From Oxyruncus cristatus (taxonomy: Eukaryota; Chordata; Aves; Passeriformes; Cotingidae), in assembly GCA_013399855.1 (NCBI GenBank), contig VXAY01001959.1, positions 203,044 to 267,043 on the forward strand: DNA of 64,000 nt, in the 5' to 3' direction. Every line of letters starts with the position of its first letter. Positions within the stretch are counted from its first letter, which is position 1. Position numbers and translations under genes: made by a program. This document shows positions 20,441-32,695 of this stretch, piece by piece. The notes below the pieces were generated by a model. It was given only the letters and a program-made list of their open reading frames with translations, did not search any database and had not been told where the DNA came from.

Positions 20441-23400
20441 ATTCCTGCTACAGAATCAAATGAAGCACTCGAAAATTTCATTATCTGAAATAGTCTGATA
20501 GAGAACTTTTGGAATAGAATTACTGTGATATTCCAAGTCAGTTATCACCAGATATTAGAACTGTCCTGCAAAACCAAGCAAGTTAAGTAAGAATTAAAAT
20601 GCTTTGGTGCCATGATCAAGCACTAGCTTGGAATACTCTTATCCATTGGGTTAAAAAGGCATCATAGAGTGTATTGCAGTATTGAGATTTCAGCTTATTA
20701 AGCCTTTAGTAACAACTTTAGGTGTCTGAGCTGTTTAATAAGTTTTTAATAAGCTCTATTTTAAAAACATGCTTTAAAAGGACATGCCAACTCTCTCGGG
20801 TGCCACACTCAAACTGCTGAGTGAAGTCTCTTTGCCAGGCTTATGAATGAGGTTAATTCTAATTCCAGTCGAGACTGGTTTTTTCCCCTATGCTTTAATA
20901 TCTATTAATATCCAAGAAAATTCAATTTGGAGACTAAAAAGTGTTCCAATGATTGGTGTAGGAAGTGATGATGTGGCCTAATTTTGTTGACACATGAACA
21001 AGCACCAATAAAATAAATATTCTGCCCAATATATAACTTGACTAAACCACAAGACTAAAGTAGGCTAATCCTTAGAATTCCTTAGTGGCACTTGTACTCA
21101 GCTCTCAGAGTCTCCTAAGGTGCTTCCAATATTTACTGTGTTTTTTCTGCAGTGACCTCAAGCAATTATTAGGCTAAAAAAATTGGATCTCTAATTCCTA
21201 ACTGACACTCTGATAGAAATCTTTCTCTTGGTTACTAGCACTTACCTTTTGAAGAGAAGTATTTACCTATTGTAAGTTAATTTAATTCATTACTGAAGTT
21301 GAGGCATGAGCCTGGCTGTGTTAATGTCAGGGTACACCATGGGCTGGCTGCTCCCAAGGGCTGGGAGCCAGGACTGTGTGGATGAGGAGAAGGGAATCAG
21401 CCCTGTTCAGTGTGCACATACACGAGCAATCCTGCTTTTCCTTTGGATTTGCAGGTTTTCCCTTGGCTCTGGTGTAATGAAGCATGCCCGTATATTTGAC
21501 AAAACATTCAGTCATACATCTGGTGTTTCCCTTGCCTGGAATCTGTCATCCTGCTCGGAGTTTTCAGTGCCACAAGAACATTTTGCCTGTGAGCCATTTG
21601 ACTTTGTCTCATTTTTAGCAAGGTACATGGCCAACAGCAGAAATCACATATTGCTCATGCATTAAACTCAGACTAAATCATTCCTAAAAACCTTTGCAAC
21701 AGACCTTTTGGTTTCATTTAGCAAGTCCAACGTGCCCCGAAGGGGTTGGGTTGGCTGCAGGTTATGATGTGATTTTATCAGCCAATGAACATCATCATGG
21801 TCACACCTGGGCTGACAGTAATTAATGAAGCAAAAATGAGCCATTGGGTTTGATCTAGACAGGACCTGTTGTCACAGTGCTGAGAGAAGCTCCAAGTTCA
21901 ATTCACATGGGGAAGCATTTCTTGCCTGTATGAGGCTCACTTAGAACTCAAAGGTTCTTATGAAGCCTGGTCTGCATTTACTGACTCTTAATATCAGGTT
22001 GTGTTCAGCTATAAATGAAGTAAGTGCAAGAAAGGAGTGTCACTTCCTCAGTACCCTGCACTGTTCAGTACCTATACGAATAATCCTAATATATATTTAG
22101 AAATCTAATGACTGAACAAATTTTCTTGGCATAATTTGAAGTAACTGTAATTCAGCATTCAGGAGGTTTGCGTGATGTTTCTGTTTTATACAGAACAAGT
22201 TTGCTGCAGTGTTTGTAGCCTGGCTGCTGCACAGACTCCCTGCTAGGCTATGAACCGTCACAAAATCAGCCTCCTGGCTTCTTGTTCCCGGGTGATGGCT
22301 TCAGTAATGCTTTTAAAGAGCTGCAAAGAGCTGTGTATCCCGGATGCCCGCAGAACTCCTTTGAAAAGGCAGCTGTTGACAAACGATGCCTCCCTGCTCG
22401 TCCCCAGGGATGTGAACCTTTCATTGAGCTTGGCTTGGACACAACAGAGCTATTTCACCTCCAGCCTTCCAGCTCACTTTCCTGGGGTCAGGAAGTGCTT
22501 GATCATTTCCTGCCTGGCCTGTCAGGCTGTTCCACACTGTTGCCGGGGGGGCTCCAGGGGATGATTCTCATTAACTCTTCCTGAAAGTCAAAATCTTCCC
22601 TAATGCACCTCTGGCTCTTTGCTGTTATGGAACACAACTGACACAGAGACTGTTTGCAGTTCCCATTGCTGGGGAAATCTGCTGAATAAATGCTGATTAA
22701 AGTTTTCTACAATGAGAAAAAAAATTCCTAATCGTTTAGTTGAAACAAGCTTGTGTAGCCTTTGAATTAAGTGTTGCAGTTACATGTACCTAGAATGTGA
22801 TATACCTACAAACATCAAAGACCAGCTCGATTCTTGACTTCTAAGAAAGGCAAAGGTTCAAACACTTGATATTTCCTCTACATTCTCATCCCAGGCTTTA
22901 TTAGTGTCAAAACTATTCCTCACAGTTACTCTCAAGCTGGACAAATAAATGTCAACTTACAGAGGTACTAATAAAAGAAAAATTCCTTCTCTGAGAGACC
23001 AGAAAACTACCTTTTTTGGTTACTAACATCCAATATGGGGTCTGATGCCATAAAATTCATGTTTGTAATGACAGTTTAGTTTCCAGTGAATGTGATATAA
23101 AATGCAAATATAATGTAGAACTCTCAAAAATCCCCAAACAACTCTCATTTAAAGAATAAGTTTGCTATTATTTGGAAATGTTTGTGTAGCTTAAATGTTC
23201 TATTAAGCATCCAATTGACTTATGAACTAAATATCAGACCTACTGTATAATCCCAACAAACAAAATGTGGATGAGTCTTTAGATGGCCAAAGGCAAAAGA
23301 AAATAGTCCCAAACTCTAACCACCACTGTGGGTTGCAGGATTCTATCAGGTTTTCTCCAGGTGTTGCTGCCAAAACATCTCTTTTAAGTCATTCTTAAAA

Positions 23401-23970
23401 CACAGCTTCTGGACCAACAGACTGAACTCTCGCTGTTTTCTAACCGACAGCTAATTAGGTCCTTCAATGATACAGCATGAACCTGATGAAGATAAGATTA
23501 TGACTTGTAGTAAGTATTTATCTGGTCTGTTCTGGCTTTAGGGTTGAGCAGAGATAACTGGGGTTCAAATCACACCTCCAAACTACTTTGGAGAACAGAC
23601 TGTAGAGCTGGGAGCTCTCCAGGAGGGAAGAGATGGGACTAAGAATCACACAAGTGTGACAGCAACGCCCAAGCTGAACGCAGGAATGTTATTCCCCAAG
23701 TCCTGCAGCACTAGAAATTTCACTGAAATTCACAGGAGGCCAAACCAGAAAAAAGTCATTTCTTACTCCACAGCTGGTGAACTTCTGGGATTTTCTGCCA
23801 GCGCAGGTGGGATGGCACAAGTGTCTTGTCCCTTTTTCATGACACAGAGTCCGGTAATGAAATGGTCTTCAAACAGATCCAAGCGGCAACAGAAAGAAAG
23901 GTGCCCTCCAGCATCCCTCAAAAAAATGATGTGGATGCTGGGAAAGTAGGAGTGAAAAAGACCACAACTC
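20441..23970. other. 3.5 kb of unique DNA, no gene seen
   Basis: Frames up to 119 codons (21306-21665) and two overlapping frames of about 100 codons at 22250-22584 have no recognisable domain. No CR1 or other repeat is seen. Confidence 0.55.
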
Positions 23971-24018
<48 letters not shown>

Positions 24019-24060
24019 NNTTGTTGTTGTGGTTCTTGTTGTTGTTGTTGTTGTTGTTAT
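23971..24060 (+). repeat. Compound TTA / TTG microsatellite with two unresolved bases
   Basis: (TTA)n runs 23971-24018, two N stand at 24019-24020, then TTG-rich sequence runs to about 24060. The N pair marks uncertain sequence at the junction of the two repeats. Confidence 0.97.
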
Positions 24061-24749
24061 TGGGTTGGTTTTTTTTTCCCCCTTTCTTCACCCAACCCAA
24101 TTTTAGTATTTGATGCCACTTTTGACAGAGTTCAAAACTCTCCAACTCAGTTTTTTTTAAGTATGAGGAGGGCATAACTTAGTACCAAATACATTTATTA
24201 GTAGATATTTATGTTATGTGCAGTTTTTGATTTATCTGACTAACAAAAATTTACTGGGAAAAAAAATACAAGTGCAAATAACACTTTAAAAAATGTGTAA
24301 ATGTCAATATTCAGTTCAAACACAATACCAGTGTCAGACCTATTCCCAGTCTCTATGATATGCTCACTGTCACTGGGTATCTCCAGTCAGCTGGAAGGAA
24401 CACAGGGGGAAAAGCCAGCTCAGGCCTGTTGCTCTCTTTGAATTTCCTTACTGTTTTTGTACTTTAGGTTGGGCTGAGCCCCATTTTTCTCCAAAATGGA
24501 AAAGCTCTACACAGCTCTGGTGGAAACGTCCATAATATCTGATGCAGGAGTTACTGGTAACTCTTCATTGTTAGCTGCTTCTACATGGATTCGAAGTGAC
24601 TGCACAGGAATTATCCTGACTTTTCTTAGCCAGAAAAACACTTGCATTTGAAGATGATGCCATTTGCTTGTACTATGGTCCAAAAGTCACAGGATTAGTG
24701 GACATGGTAATCCTGCACACACCATGAGAGTGTGTGTAAGGATAATTGA
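24061..24749. other. Unique DNA
   Basis: Nothing recognised after the T/C-rich stretch at 24065-24087. Confidence 0.5.
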
Positions 24750-25040
24750 CGTCCCCAACGATTGAAAAAAGGAAACATCAAACCCACTCTAAAAAAAATG
24801 TCCAAGGGAGGACCCTGGGAGCTACCAAACCTCAGCCTCTCCTCTGTGCCTGGGAAGGTTTTCTTGGAGCAGATGGCAAAGCAAATGGAACGCAGAGAGG
24901 TCATTAGAGAGAGCCAACATGGCTTCAGCAAGCACAAGTCCTGCCTGACCACCAGTGGCCTTCTGTGGTGAAGTGGCTGCATCAGTGGGCAAGGGAAGGC
25001 TGTAGATGTCAAAATAAAGTACCATGAGAAGGTTGAAAGA
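24750..25040 (+). mobile_element. CR1 LINE ORF2 remnant (reverse transcriptase region)
   Basis: The frame at 24762-24971 matches the start of the CR1-type reverse transcriptase domain: Gly-Asn-Ile-Lys-Pro-Thr-Leu-Lys-Lys, then SSVPGKVFLEQMAK, then the well-conserved REVIRESQHGFSKHKSCLT. The frame is broken soon after (TGA at 24969-24971), although the next bases still resemble the following part of the domain (GTGGCTGCATCAGTGGGCAA and GTAGATGTCAAAATAAAGTA). No catalytic Asp-Asp motif is present. It is an inactive internal fragment. Confidence 0.88.
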
Positions 25041-25147
25041 TCACTGAAGTGTAACACAGGGCAAACAAAAGAGCTTCAGAAAAATCAGGGATTAACCAAA
25101 CCACAGAAAGCAAGAGCCATGAGCTGAGAGGTAAAAAACATATCCCA

Positions 25148-25220
25148 TGGAATCATGGAGTATTTGGGGCTGGAAGGGAGCTCTGAAGATATTCAGAGCT
25201 CATACACATCAGTGCTCACT
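25148..25220 (-). mobile_element. Possible CR1 LINE 3' tip, diverged
   Basis: 'GGAATCATGGAGTATTTGGG' and 'GCTGGAAGGGAGCTCTGAAG' resemble the reversed CR1 terminus; similarity fades after about 25215. Confidence 0.6.
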
Positions 25221-26700
25221 GGGTCACTGATCTTTGGTGGATTTTCAGAGACCAGGCTGCCACTAGAAAAGTTCTTGGCCCAGTTATGGCTTTTACCTCC
25301 TTTGAAGCCTGAACCAAACCACTGCTATTTTGGCCAAGGAGTCAAGTACTTCTCACAAAACAGGAGCAATTTGATCCAGCAGAAACAAGCCTAAGAACCC
25401 CCTGGCCTTTGCTGTATGCAGGACCTGCATTCCGTAAACATTGGTGTGCTCTCTTGGACTAAGCTGTGCCATGATTTGGTTCAAGCTGAACTAAATTCTT
25501 TACTGAACATGGTATGTTTGGTAATAGGACTTGTCATGAACTTTGCCTTCAAAAAGTTATAGAATTGTTTATGAATGATACGAAAATGGAAAGCAAATCT
25601 GACTCTGTCTGAAAGTGTCATCAAGGACAGGCCTTAAATAGTGATAAAGCCTCAAAATATTAGAGTTTATATTGGAGGAAAGAGTTTAAATGGTAGTGCC
25701 TGGATACAAACAACAAGCAATGGCCTCCTGCAGCCATTGCAAACTTGGAGTTCCTGCTGTGCACATGGAATGACTCTGGTAGTACCACGGGCTCCAGCAG
25801 TCTGACATTGTGACTCCAATTGGATTTAACAGCCCACTCAGTATTTTCAACCTAATGCATTCCACGAAGTGAAATCCTGATTGTATTTTTTTTTAATATA
25901 ATTTTATTCCATATATATTGGTTGGAAAACTTTTCTGTGCACTTGTGAGAAAATCATAAATTGAAAAACTTGCAGCCAGAGCAGTTCAGTGTAACTGTTT
26001 GTTACCACCCCTGCACACCCCAGACTAGGAGAGAAACACTTTTTATCTACTGACAGTCTCTCACCCGACCAACTAAAATATCGTGGCTGCAAGAATGTGA
26101 CTCATCTCCCTGTATCTTTTTCTGTCTCCTTCTCTGCCTAAATCCACGTTCTCACCTCTCCCTTTCTCATTTAGTGAGTCATGTAACTCCAAATACTAAA
26201 GCTGTCATTACACTCCAATTTAATTCATATACATTCTACAGCTCATTTGATATCATTAATGTCAAGATTGAATGGCCTCTTACAAGCAATGATTCATTAG
26301 CACAGCACATTCATTATTATGTTCATCTTTCAGCAGAATTTCCTTCATTTCTTTATCACCACTAAAAGTTTCTCATGAAATTCCATTGTCTATCAGGGCA
26401 ACATTTCATGGATCTGGGAACATCTGCTTTTTTATTTGGTGGTGTTTTCAGAAACAGTCCTTAGGCAGGTTCTAATTCTGTCAACACAAAGGGGGAGCTG
26501 TTTACTGATGTTTGATTTATCTGTGTGCTCTGCTTTTTTGGTGTATTTGCATTTAACTTGGTTTTGATTAAATTAAGGCGTTCAGAAATGCAAAGACTAC
26601 CCAATTAGGCAGCATTGATCAGTAGGATCAGATTGAAGTAATACAACAGCGGTAGAGGGAGGACTTTACCTCTCTAAAATGTACAGGCTGAAGGGTCTTG
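25221..26700. other. Unique AT-rich DNA
   Basis: Includes a T run at 25889-25898. A stretch at 26170-26350 is dense in TAAT/ATTA words without an obvious repeat. No coding frame is recognised. Confidence 0.5.
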
Positions 26701-26945
26701 CAGAATCATTAAGGTTGGAAAAGATCTCCAAGATAACAAGTCTGACCTTTGACCAAATCCCACCATTCCCACTAAACCCCATCACAAAGTGCCACATCTA
26801 CTCATTTTTTTGAACAACTCCAGGGGTGGTGACTCCCCCACTGCCCTGGGCATCCCCTTCCAATGCTTGGTTGCTCTTTCAGTGAAGAAATTTTTCCTGG
26901 TATTCCACCTGAGCCACCCCTTTATTTTGGTCCCTCTCCATTCTC
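26701..26945 (-). mobile_element. CR1 LINE 3' fragment (ATTTCTTCAC subfamily)
   Basis: 'CAGAATCATTAAGGTTGGAA', 'AAGATCTCCAAGATAACAAG', 'CCAGGGGTGGTGACTCCCCC', 'ACTGCCCTGGGCATCCCCTT', 'GTGAAGAAATTTTTCCTGGT': the reverse complement of the same blocks as the copies at 1773 and 16634. Confidence 0.92.
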
Positions 26946-27772
26946 GTGATGTCCACGCAATGTCCGAAGCAAAGCACCTTCATTTCACTCTGCAGAACAT
27001 CTTGTTGTCTGAAGAGAATCCAGCCCAGTGTCTTGGATGCTCCGAAATGGGAACTGAAAACCAGGAAGTTGGGAAAACGGATGTTCATTTTGAAAGACTG
27101 ATGGAAATGTACCCTTAGAATCTTGGCTATGAAAACTAGATACTTGTTACCTTATCAGTGAAACATGAGGAAAAATGAAACGAAATGTGATCACTTCCTT
27201 TTGCTTTTCCCAAAATTCTTGTGAAGTGTATTCCCTAATCATAACCAAATAAGTATTTTTTCCTGCTTTAAAGAACTCGCACAATTTCATGAGCAAAGAT
27301 TTAGCACTTTACACCATTAAAAGTAGTTCATTTTAACTGTTGAGGCTACAGAAAATTTGCATGTTCATTCTGTAAGGTCATTATTTGTGTAAGACTAAAT
27401 TTCTCCAGGTTATAACCCAGCCTTTCTCATGGTACACCTTTTGCAGAAATTCTATCAGAATTAATTCCATCCTTGAGCCATCCTTAGAGATCTAACCTGT
27501 GTCATGGTAGAGATCCCGCATGGAAGAGGGATTTGTTCTCCTTACAAAAATCGCTCACACTTGAATTATAGATGAAAAAGAATTCCTTTGCATTTTAATT
27601 CAAATATGTTGGACACGTGTCTGCTGTTAAATTTCCTCTCTCCCCAAACCTGTAGGAAAAGCGAGGGAACTCCCTCCAGCTGGGAGTCTTCCAGTTCTCC
27701 CTCAAGTATCAAAGAAGCCAAAGAGTGTATCAACTATCACTGTCTTACAGGTGTCACGACTTCTCATGGAAA
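26946..27772. other. Unique DNA
   Basis: No feature recognised. Confidence 0.5.
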
Positions 27773-28322
27773 GAAACCATGGCCTGGCTTGGAAGGGACC
27801 TGAAAGCTCACCCAGTGCCACCCCCTGCCATGAGCAGGGACACCTTCCACCAGCCCAGGTTGCTCCAAGCCCCGTCCAACCTGGCCTTGGACACTTCCAG
27901 GGATCCAGGGGCAGCCACAGCTTCTCTGGGCAACCTGTACCAGGGCCTCCCCACCCTCACAGCCAGGAATCCCTTCCCAATATCCCATCTCTCCCTGCCC
28001 TCTGGCAGGTTGAAGCCATTCCCTGTGTCCTGTCCCTCCATCCCTTGTCAATAGTCTCTCTCCATGTTTCTTGGAGCCCCTTCAGGCCCTGCAAGGCCAC
28101 AGTGAGGTCACCCCAAAGCTTCTCCTCTCCAGGCTGAACAATCCCAACTCTCCCCCCTTTCCTCCCAGCAGAGCTGCTCCAGCCCTCTGCTCATCTTGGG
28201 GCCTCCTCTGGACTCTCTCCAGCAGCTCCATGTCCTTGCTGTGCTATGATCCCATTCTTGGATTATTCCATATAACCAGCTCTCAGATTGGCCAGAGCTG
28301 CACTGATCCAACATCAGCAACT
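27773..28322 (-). mobile_element. CR1 LINE 3' fragment, long copy (GAGGCCCTGG subfamily)
   Basis: Contains the whole reversed 3' region ('CACCCAGTGCCACCCCCTGC', 'CCAGGTTGCTCCAAGCCCCG', 'AGCCACAGCTTCTCTGGGCA', 'CCTCCATCCCTTGTCAATAG', 'TCTTGGAGCCCCTTCAGGCC') and extends into the end of ORF2 ('CTCCTCTCCAGGCTGAACAA', 'TCCAGCAGCTCCATGTCCTT'). Its last 60 or so bases (to 28322) match the start of the forward copy at 32696, so both copies reach nearly the same 5' point. The hairpin segment is intact. Confidence 0.95.
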
Positions 28323-29141
28323 TGCTTGTACAAGAATCTTTAAATGCTTAATATTTGCTCTAATTATACTAATTTCTTTGTATGAATATTAGGCACTCTC
28401 TTAATTTTAGGTTCTTATTTGTATCACTGAAACCTTCAGTGTCTTCACTGGATGATTGCTTGAATCAGGGGTGGATAACTGAAGACAATCCAAGATTGGT
28501 TCTGAACATAGAATGCCTTTAACCAGTAATAGTAACAGATGAAAAATCAAAGCCAAGATTAAGTGAATTATCTTTTTTTTTCCTTTTTGTTTCCTTTATT
28601 TTTTATCAGAGAGTGCCTTAGACTCGAACAATGTAATTTGATAGATATTATGGGGAAAAAAGTCATTTATACTGTGTTTTATCGAGTCTGTACATGAAGG
28701 GCTTTTGTCAGCAAGGATTTTATTGAACTCAATGAATGCAACAAAGGAATAAAACAATCAGTTCTATTCAAAGTATTCAAGTAGTCACAGGTTTTCCCTA
28801 AGTGGCTGTTGAGAAAATCCAATAACTGTGGAAGGAGAGCATCTGGTCAAGGACCTTTTCAAAGCAGAAAAGTAATCAGTTAAAAGAAGGAGGAGCTAAA
28901 CAAGAACATTTGAGACAAACATGCAGCCGTGAGCAGAACAAAGCGGTGAGTCACAGGGTGGTGAGCGCGGGGGGGTCCCAGGTTTACTCTGCACTCACCA
29001 AAACCCGGTCAAGTGGGGTTACAGGGGCAGCAGGGACACAAAACCCAAATCCTGCCCTGACCTGGGGGCTCAGTGACACGGGCAGGACCTGCCCTGGAGA
29101 CACCCCATCTGGGGAAAAACTGTCCTGGGACAGCGAAGGCT
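28323..29141. other. Unique DNA, last part G+C-rich
   Basis: 28565-28611 is T-rich low complexity. 28920-29110 is more G+C-rich than average with several CpGs and a perfect TGAGTCA (AP-1-type) word near 28947; no repeat or gene is recognised. Confidence 0.45.
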
Positions 29142-29198
29142 TGGGAAGGGAAGGGAAAGGAAGGGGAGGGGAGGGATGGTTTGGGAAAGGAAGGGAAG
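29142..29198 (+). repeat. G-rich purine repeat (GGGAA / GGGGA)
   Basis: Imperfect GGGAAG, GGAAA and GGGGA units with one GGTTT (TGGTTTGGG). It resembles a short, degraded version of the array at 3312-3506. Confidence 0.9.
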
Positions 29199-29949
29199 AA
29201 AACCATCTCTACATGTTTAGATGTATACATATATGTTTATATATTCCCAGAGTTCCCCAGACTTCTTATTCCTTATTTGTTTTTTTTATTTTGCCCTTCA
29301 TTTCATAGCACAAAGCATCTTCTCTGGGGAGGAACAACCACTAAAACATTTCAATATATGATATAATTGAAAATTTTACTTTTTGGTAAGGACATTTCTG
29401 GATTAATTTAATTTTTTTTGGGGGGGTTCAAGTTTCCATGGGTTGAAAATAATGCATTTCCTTCTTACTGTTATGTTCCATTTCAGATTTATATTCCATT
29501 GCATTTGAACGAGGAGGAAAATTAACTCCAGTGAACAAGCCTCAGACTGTTGGGAAGAGCGGGAAATGACATTTGGCTTTTTAAATTTACTGCTCCATTA
29601 AATTAAAGGTTCACCCTGTGGACCAGGAAAATTGTCTGAGGATGGTGCTGCAGGGTGCACTGGGGCAGCAATCATTGTCTCAGTGGCTGAGGTGCCAAGA
29701 GGCATTTCAGGAATGTTCTACAGCTCTACTCCATTACAGAGCTGTGCCTGGGGAGGGCTCATTCCTTCTCCCGAGTGATTCCTTTCTCTGTCCTGAACTG
29801 AGCCAATAGTAAGGAAGTAGAGCCGATAATTAGGTGCTTATAACCCAATGTGTCCAGACAGAAAGGTGTATGGAAATGGGACACATCCCTTTTCAGGATA
29901 TCTGGTTATCGGGAACAGAGTGGGAATTTTTGGCTGGAGTGAAACTCCT
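29199..29949. other. Unique AT-rich DNA
   Basis: Nothing recognised; a T8/G7 stretch lies at 29412-29426. Confidence 0.5.
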
Positions 29950-30250
29950 TGAGAGGAGGTTGTGGTGAGGTGGGGTCGGGCTCTTCTCCAGGGAACTGAT
30001 GATAGGACAAGGGGAAAGGGCCCCGAGTTGTGCCAGGGGAGGTTCAGGTTGGATACCGGGAACAAATTCTTCACTTTGAGTGGCCAGGCACTGGAAGGGC
30101 TGCCCAGGGAATCACAACACACAAGTGTCAAAACGTGAGTGGGTGTGGCACTGGGGGATGGGGCTGAGTGGGTGTGGGGGTACTTGGTTTAAGGTTGGCC
30201 TTGATGATCCTGGAGGTCTTTTTCCAACCTTAATGATTCAGTGAGTTCAT
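29950..30250 (+). mobile_element. CR1 LINE 3' fragment (ATTTCTTCAC subfamily)
   Basis: 'AGGAGGTTGTGGTGAGGTGG', 'GTTGTGCCAGGGGAGGTTCA', 'AATTCTTCACTTTGAGTGGC', 'CACTGGAAGGGCTGCCCAGG', 'TTGATGATCCTGGAGGTCTT', 'TTTCCAACCTTAATGATTCA'. GAGTGGGTGTGG occurs twice at about 30138-30174. Confidence 0.93.
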
Positions 30251-31212
30251 GAAAACAAAGAACAAGGAGTAACCACTAAGTCCAGCCTGGAACTTAAGCT
30301 TCCAAGGAACAGGATGGGAAGTTTCTGGATGTATGACAACAAACTGGGTCCAGTATCCTTCTCAGTCCTTGTGCTCCAATAGTTCTTCTGATTTTTCACA
30401 TTTCTTGAATCAATAAAACGTGGTGATACTCCTGATGTTACCTCTTAGGCCTTATGCAAGGAAAAAATAATCCATAAACAGCAATTTAGGGACAAAAGGG
30501 ATCCTGTCTGCTTTGAGTGCTCCCTGCATTCTGGGCCTGTTGGTGACACTCAGCAGAGAGTCCTCACACAGAAGCAAATTGGGAGCTGGCAGGGAGAGCC
30601 CAACAAGTCCTGCAGCACCAGAGGGATGGTCCTTGAGGTGATGGGAGCTTGTTAACAGGGCTGTGGGAACCCACAGCAACTGAAATTCGGCACAGGAGAC
30701 TCAGCAAAGCCTTTAGCTGGAAGTTTGACATATCTGTGCCCATGGAAAATGGACAGTTCTGTGGTGACACATTCCAACATACGCCCAAACACTCCTGAAT
30801 TGCATCTAGAAGTGCAGATGGGAGAGACCAGGTATTATTTTTGATAGATGACACGAACAGGAGTGACCATTAGTGCAGAAGAAGAAAGAGCAATCCCCAG
30901 TTTTGGAGATACAGGGCAGCCTTGGAAACAGAAAGTGAGGAGGAAAAGGTGCATTTTGGCAATAAGCTCTGCTGGAGTTCCTTGGAAAATAGCTTTTGCA
31001 CTTAGAAAAGTCAGATAAACCGTATTTGGGCTGTCAGCACTGCTGACACGGCTATCAGGGGAGGATACAATTTGTGTGAGATGTAAAATGCCAGTTTGAG
31101 GGTGTTTTCCCATCTGTTCCTGTGCTGAAAGAGACTCCTCCTGGTGACGCATGACAAGTCTGACTCTGTAAACTCCATGCAATTCTTTCTTCCAATTTGT
31201 TTTGGGATTTTT
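30251..31212. other. Unique DNA
   Basis: A 127-codon reverse frame at 30835-31218 is open but has no recognisable domain. Nothing else is seen. Confidence 0.5.
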
Positions 31213-31523
31213 AATCATAGGATAATAATCAAGGAATGGTTTGCATAGAAGGAATCTTAAAGATCACCCAGTGCCAACCACACCACTTCCCACTAGCCAA
31301 CCTGGCCTGGGACACCCCCAGGGATCCAGGGGCAGCCACAGCTTCTCTGGGCAACCTGTGCCAGGACTTCCCCACCCTCACAGCCAGAATTCCTTCCCAG
31401 TATCCCATCTAACCCTGCCCTCTGACAGTGGGAAGCCATTCCCTGTGTCCTGTCCCTCCATCCCTTGTCAATAGTCTCTCTCCATCTTTCTTGTAGCTCC
31501 TTCAGGCACTGGAAGACCACAGT
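31213..31523 (-). mobile_element. CR1 LINE 3' fragment with internal deletion (GAGGCCCTGG subfamily)
   Basis: 'AAAGATCACCCAGTGCCAAC', 'GGGCAACCTGTGCCAGGACT', 'CTCACAGCCAGAATTCCTTC', 'CATTCCCTGTGTCCTGTCCC', 'TCCATCCCTTGTCAATAGTC'. The hairpin segment is cut: 'CACTAGCCAACCTGG' at about 31291-31305 lacks the roughly 20 bases found in intact copies. The stretch between the tip and this point is also shortened. Confidence 0.93.
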
Positions 31524-32530
31524 TTCAGGGAATATATTCACTGCAGGAGCTCTGGAGTGCAGCAGAAAGGAGATGGGGAGTCTGGTGTTTGATGATCCTT
31601 TTGCTTCCTGAAACACACCTTCCATCCACACCAACCCAACCACCGCAATGCCAAACCAGACAAGGAAGGGATTTTATTGTGGGTATTAGTTTGTCATCTG
31701 TATTCTGCAGTGAAAATCATTGTGTGAATGGACAGAAACTTGGAAAATAACCCCAAACAAACAAACAGAACCCCCCCTGAGATCCTGGGTTTTTTGAGAA
31801 AAAATTAGAATTCACGTTTGGGAGATGCAGGTCTTTATTTGACAAGGACGTGACACATTCTTGGGTGGTTTTTTTTTTCAATAGAATGATTTGACAAGGA
31901 GAAGTGATGAAAGAGCAAATGTCTGCTAAAGGTTTAAGTGCTGACTGGCTCTGGTTTGCTGAAAAACACAGTGCCAGTGAATAGATGGATGCAGAAATTA
32001 TGTTTTCTGCTTAAAGTATGGGAGTGTTCCCCTTAATGGCCAGGATCCATATCACTTGAGGAGAAAAATGGACAATAGACTGCACAGCTAAGTCAGGATG
32101 GGTTATAAATATAAATATCTTACAGATAACTAGCTGAAAAAATCCCTTTTACACGTATTTATTAACAGTCCTCACATCAAAACTCCTGCAGCTACAGATG
32201 CTCCCACTTTAATTACAGCTGAAAAAATGAAGGTGGTAGGATGGTGAGCTCCACAATTTATGGGATGGAATAAATAGGAGTAGCAGCAGGATTTACAGGA
32301 ATGTGGTTCCTGAGGTTTTTGCCCTTCCTTGTGCAGTGGAGAACCTTTGACTGATGGAAGTTCTCTGCTTTGGGGAGATACTTGTTGGGTTGAGTCACTG
32401 AAAGCAAAGCATCTGTTCTGTGAGATTCCACTGGGAGGGTTTGCCTGCAGGGATGAGGGTGCTCAGTGGCATTAAAGGGGTGTTTTGGGATCTGTGCTGT
32501 GCCTGCAAGGTTTTATCCCACAGTGCATGT
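31524..32530. other. Unique DNA
   Basis: A T run lies at 31870-31879. No gene or repeat is recognised. Confidence 0.5.
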
Positions 32531-32695
32531 CATGCACTCCATGTATTCCTAATGCTTGGAGTTGATAATTGGCACTATGAGAAGGTCTAGGGAGACCTGA
32601 GAGCCCCTTCCAGAACCTAAAGGGGCTCCAAGAGACCTGGAGAGGGACTTGAGACAAGGGATGGAGGGACAGGACAAGGGGGAATGGCTTCCCAC
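32531..32695 (+). mobile_element. CR1 LINE fragment interrupted by a second CR1
   Basis: 'AGCCCCTTCCAGAACCTAAA', 'GGGGCTCCAAGAGACCTGGA' and 'GGGACAAGGATGGAGG'-type sequence mark the CR1 region just after ORF2. It stops at 'GGAATGGCTTCCCACT' where another CR1 copy begins, and its 3' remainder is not found downstream. Its 5' part (32531-32580, with GAGTTGATAATTGGCAC) is not the usual CR1 sequence but is shared with the copy at 56876-56938. Confidence 0.85.

Noticed and set aside
23562..23571. GGTTCAAATC resembling a tRNA B box
   Set aside because: No matching A box or cloverleaf can be drawn from the 60-70 bases upstream, and no terminator T run follows.
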